Source: Callaeas wilsoni (taxonomy: Eukaryota > Chordata > Aves > Passeriformes > Callaeidae). Taken from it: DNA of 64,000 bases. The translations under genes were made by a program, and so were the position numbers. Shown in pieces: positions 61,331-64,000 of this stretch; positions within the stretch are counted from its first letter, which is position 1; each line of letters opens with the position of its first letter. The DNA lies in the NCBI GenBank assembly GCA_013398955.1, contig VWPU01009393.1, positions 62,001-126,000 on the forward strand. The letters run 5' to 3'. The notes beneath the pieces are model-generated. The model saw only the letters and a list, made by a program, of their open reading frames with translations. It had not been told where the DNA came from and searched no databases.

Positions 61331-64000
61331 GTAAGTAGGTCATCTTCATTAATGTATTTGTTAGGCTGCTCCAGATCCACCAACCTAATCACCTTTTTCC
61401 TTTTTGTAACCTGGATTGGATTTCTATTGAAAGATGTACAACCACAGCTGCTTGTTCTGTATATAGTAGCAGGAGTTTCCAAAAGTGCAGCCCATTCAGA
61501 TTCTTAACAGCCCAGTCAGCAGTCTTTGGATTTCGTGATGTGCAGCACAGTCAGTACTGAGCACTGCTGATCAGCTGTCAGCTCTGTAAGGTCACACACA
61601 GGTAAGATGATCGAGTCCCTGCCCTTTCTGTCAGCCCTCTCTAGTGGGAAGGAACTCACTGCTTATAGTTGTGAAGGATCACAACTTCTTTATTAGCTAT
61701 TAGGTTTCTTTATTGGTTAATGGAAATACATATATATATGGATTTGTATCTTTATATTTAATTTGGGTTAGGTTATGTACCAAAACAAAATCTGTGCTGT
61801 GCTATTATGGTTTACCATTTTGATTGCCACATTAGGGAATAAAATACAGCTGTATTTCTCATGCATGGAACACTACTGCCAACTTCTGTATTGTGTAAGA
61901 ACAGACTTGATCCGTTTGGGTGATACTGGGAGCCTTTTTCATATACCTCTGCCTGTAAAGCTGAGTCCAGTCCTTAAAAAATTGGATTTAAAATTAAAAA
62001 AAAAGCTCAGGGTTTTTTTTTTTCCAGTTCTAAACATGCATCTACTACAGGCTTATTTATACATATAAATGGTTGTGGCTTTTATCTTTTTCTGCCTTTA
62101 AGTCTTTCCTGCCATCTACACTGCTTGTGAGCACCTTGCAGGGCAGTGGTTAAACCTGCCCTAGATATTAGGTTCCTCAAACAGCTCTTTGTTAAAAGTG
62201 AAATACAATGCTAGGCTCCTCAGGATTTCCCAGTTTCAGGTATTATTTTGGTAGCATCTCTCTCTGCTAAAACACGGAGTAAGTTTCAGTTCCATCTGCT
62301 TCTAGAACACCTCTCAATTGTGCTGTAGTTTGCTCTGGTGTTTATAACTCTACTACATAGGCAAAAACCAACCAAACTGCAAAATAATTTAGGCTATCAG
62401 AAGGCAGCTGTAACATGTGATGAACAGTTGCCAACTGCACTCTGCAAGCTAACTTGATTGAACTGAAAGCAGCCACAGAGTTGAGATAAAACTCATTTTC
62501 TGTGGAGAGGAGCTGAGCTATAATTCTGTAACTTATGTGAGTCTACTGAGCTAGACTGAGCATCCAAAATATGTCTGCATTGGGAAGGTTCATTATGGGA
62601 AAAATATACCTTTATTGTTAACATCAAAAACCTTCTGCTATTTTGGTTGCTTAAATTCAGTATTAACCTGGGAAATCAAGGTGACTACATCCATTCCAGA
62701 AAGTAAGATTCAGTCTTTCCATAAACAGTAGAAAATACTGTTACCACCTTCTTGTGCTAATATATTCCTATTTTTCTTGCCATACATAAATAGATTACTG
62801 CAGCAAGATCAGAATTCTCAGAACACCACAGCAGATGTATTTGCAATGGATATTCCCTCGTGGGTGCTAAGTGTGAAAAAATTCGCATTTTATATAAATA
62901 CTCTCTGTGTATCTGTGCTCTGAATTGCACCTAGTAAGTCTTTCTCACTCATGATAAATCTGCCTGTCTGGCAGTAAGGCCAGTAGCCTTTGTCATTCTT
63001 GAGCACAGTTTGGGGAATGTGAGGGTGGCTTTAAGTACTGTTTGGGTCTTCTGTGTTTGAGAGGCAACTCGTGGTTTTGGTAGTGTAAAGGTCTTGCAGC
63101 CACTTGAAATTCTTGGCTTAGTTGTGGGCTCCTCAGTAACTGTTGCCATATGTTGGATCACTTTGGTTGGTATCCCCTTACGCAAAGCCATACTTCTTGA
63201 ATCTGTTCCTTTTTTGCGATGCAGGAGACTCCATTTACCCCAGCAGGACATTAAAATTCTTTTCCCTGTACTTCGTTGTTAACAGAGGGTTGAAATGCAT
63301 GCTCCTGTCCTCCTTTTTCTTCCTTCCTTCCCTGTTTCCCAGACTCAAATTGACAGTTATGCCCTGAAGAGTTTTATTGAAAGGACTCTTTGGTGTGTAG
63401 TTGGTACTGTTGGACTGAGCACACCAAGCAGCTCCTACACTGCCATTGTGTATTGAGCGTTTTTAATTATTGTCTGATACCAGTAGGGATACTAGATCCA
63501 GGGAAATGGTTGGTTGAGTTTTCCCTTTGCTGTTTGGAATGATGTATATCTAAAAGTGTCGCAAAGGAAGAAAGGGTTGTGCTTGGTATGAGTTTGCAGC
63601 ATTCTCCCAACCAGCTAGGTGCAGAATTCAAGCCAGTATTTCAGGTCTATGTAACAATCAAAGGCAAATTTCAATTTTGTTGGGTCTGGTTTGTTGATAT
63701 TGTTTGGTTTGTTTGTATATTTTTTTGTTGGGCTTTTTTTGTGTGAGTGTGTACATCTCTCTGGTTTTCTTTTTAAAACAGCCCAGCGAAACTAGCTGTT
63801 TGGAAAATTGTATTCCGTATGGTATGGGTAATGTAATGTCTAATGATTTGAATAATCAAATAAAGAAGTAGAGAGGTGAAAAATAATTTAGGCATACCTG
63901 AAAGAGAGAAGAAAATGCACTAAAATTAAGTATGTGCAGAAGCTAGAGGAAATGGAGGAAATTCACCTTTCCAAAATTTGCAGCTAGGATCACTAACTTG
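61331..64000 (+). other. RASA3 intron downstream of exon P (partial)
   Basis: At least 2.67 kb of intron. No exon continuing the PH domain, no repeat and no RNA gene were recognised. Short open frames on both strands resemble nothing known. Confidence 0.8.

Overview
The window is vertebrate nuclear DNA, almost certainly from a bird. Nothing in it looks bacterial or phage-like: there are no operons, and the longest unexplained reading frames are short and look like chance. It carries a run of small phase-compatible exons in long AT-rich introns, several CR1 LINE 3' ends with the typical avian tail, and an avian-type endogenous retroviral LTR whose U3 begins TGTGCTGG. CR1 also occurs in other reptiles, so bird is an inference, though a strong one.

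There is one gene, on the + strand and open at both ends. It is RASA3 (GAP1-IP4BP), a Ras/Rap GTPase-activating protein of the GAP1 family. Sixteen coding exons were found between 11909 and 61330. They join in frame to 1,563 coding bases (521 codons), roughly residues 125 to 645 of an ~834-residue protein. The window therefore holds the end of the C2A-C2B linker, all of C2B (exons at 11.9-47.6 kb), the whole RasGAP domain with its catalytic arginine (48.4-56.1 kb) and the first two thirds of the PH domain (56.1-61.3 kb). The start, C2A, the end of PH, the Btk zinc finger and the C-terminus lie outside. Exon letters A to P below are mine, in order through the window.

Layout: 1-11908 is intron upstream of exon A. 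A 23.7 kb intron (11986-35651) follows and holds most of the recognisable repeats: a 0.6 kb CR1, two shorter CR1 tails and small duplications. Exons B to F follow with 0.5-4.3 kb introns, then a compact block of GAP-domain exons G to N (48.4-56.1 kb) whose introns are mostly 0.5-1.9 kb. One of these introns carries a CR1 tail. A 3.7 kb intron separates the last GAP exon from the first full PH exon, and a solo LTR lies antisense in the next intron. The window ends in intron.

The most interesting signal is a candidate 48-nt cassette exon (57132-57179) in the intron that enters the PH domain. It has a 112-nt AG-free zone with a branch-point-like sequence, a long pyrimidine tract, TGC motifs near the 3' splice site and a strong CAG|GTAAGA donor. 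It would add 16 residues in frame just before PH strand 1. Other points are a GC-AG intron after exon B and an assembly scar (one N between identical 32-bp copies) inside the solo LTR. I found no previously undescribed defence, mobile or biosynthetic system.
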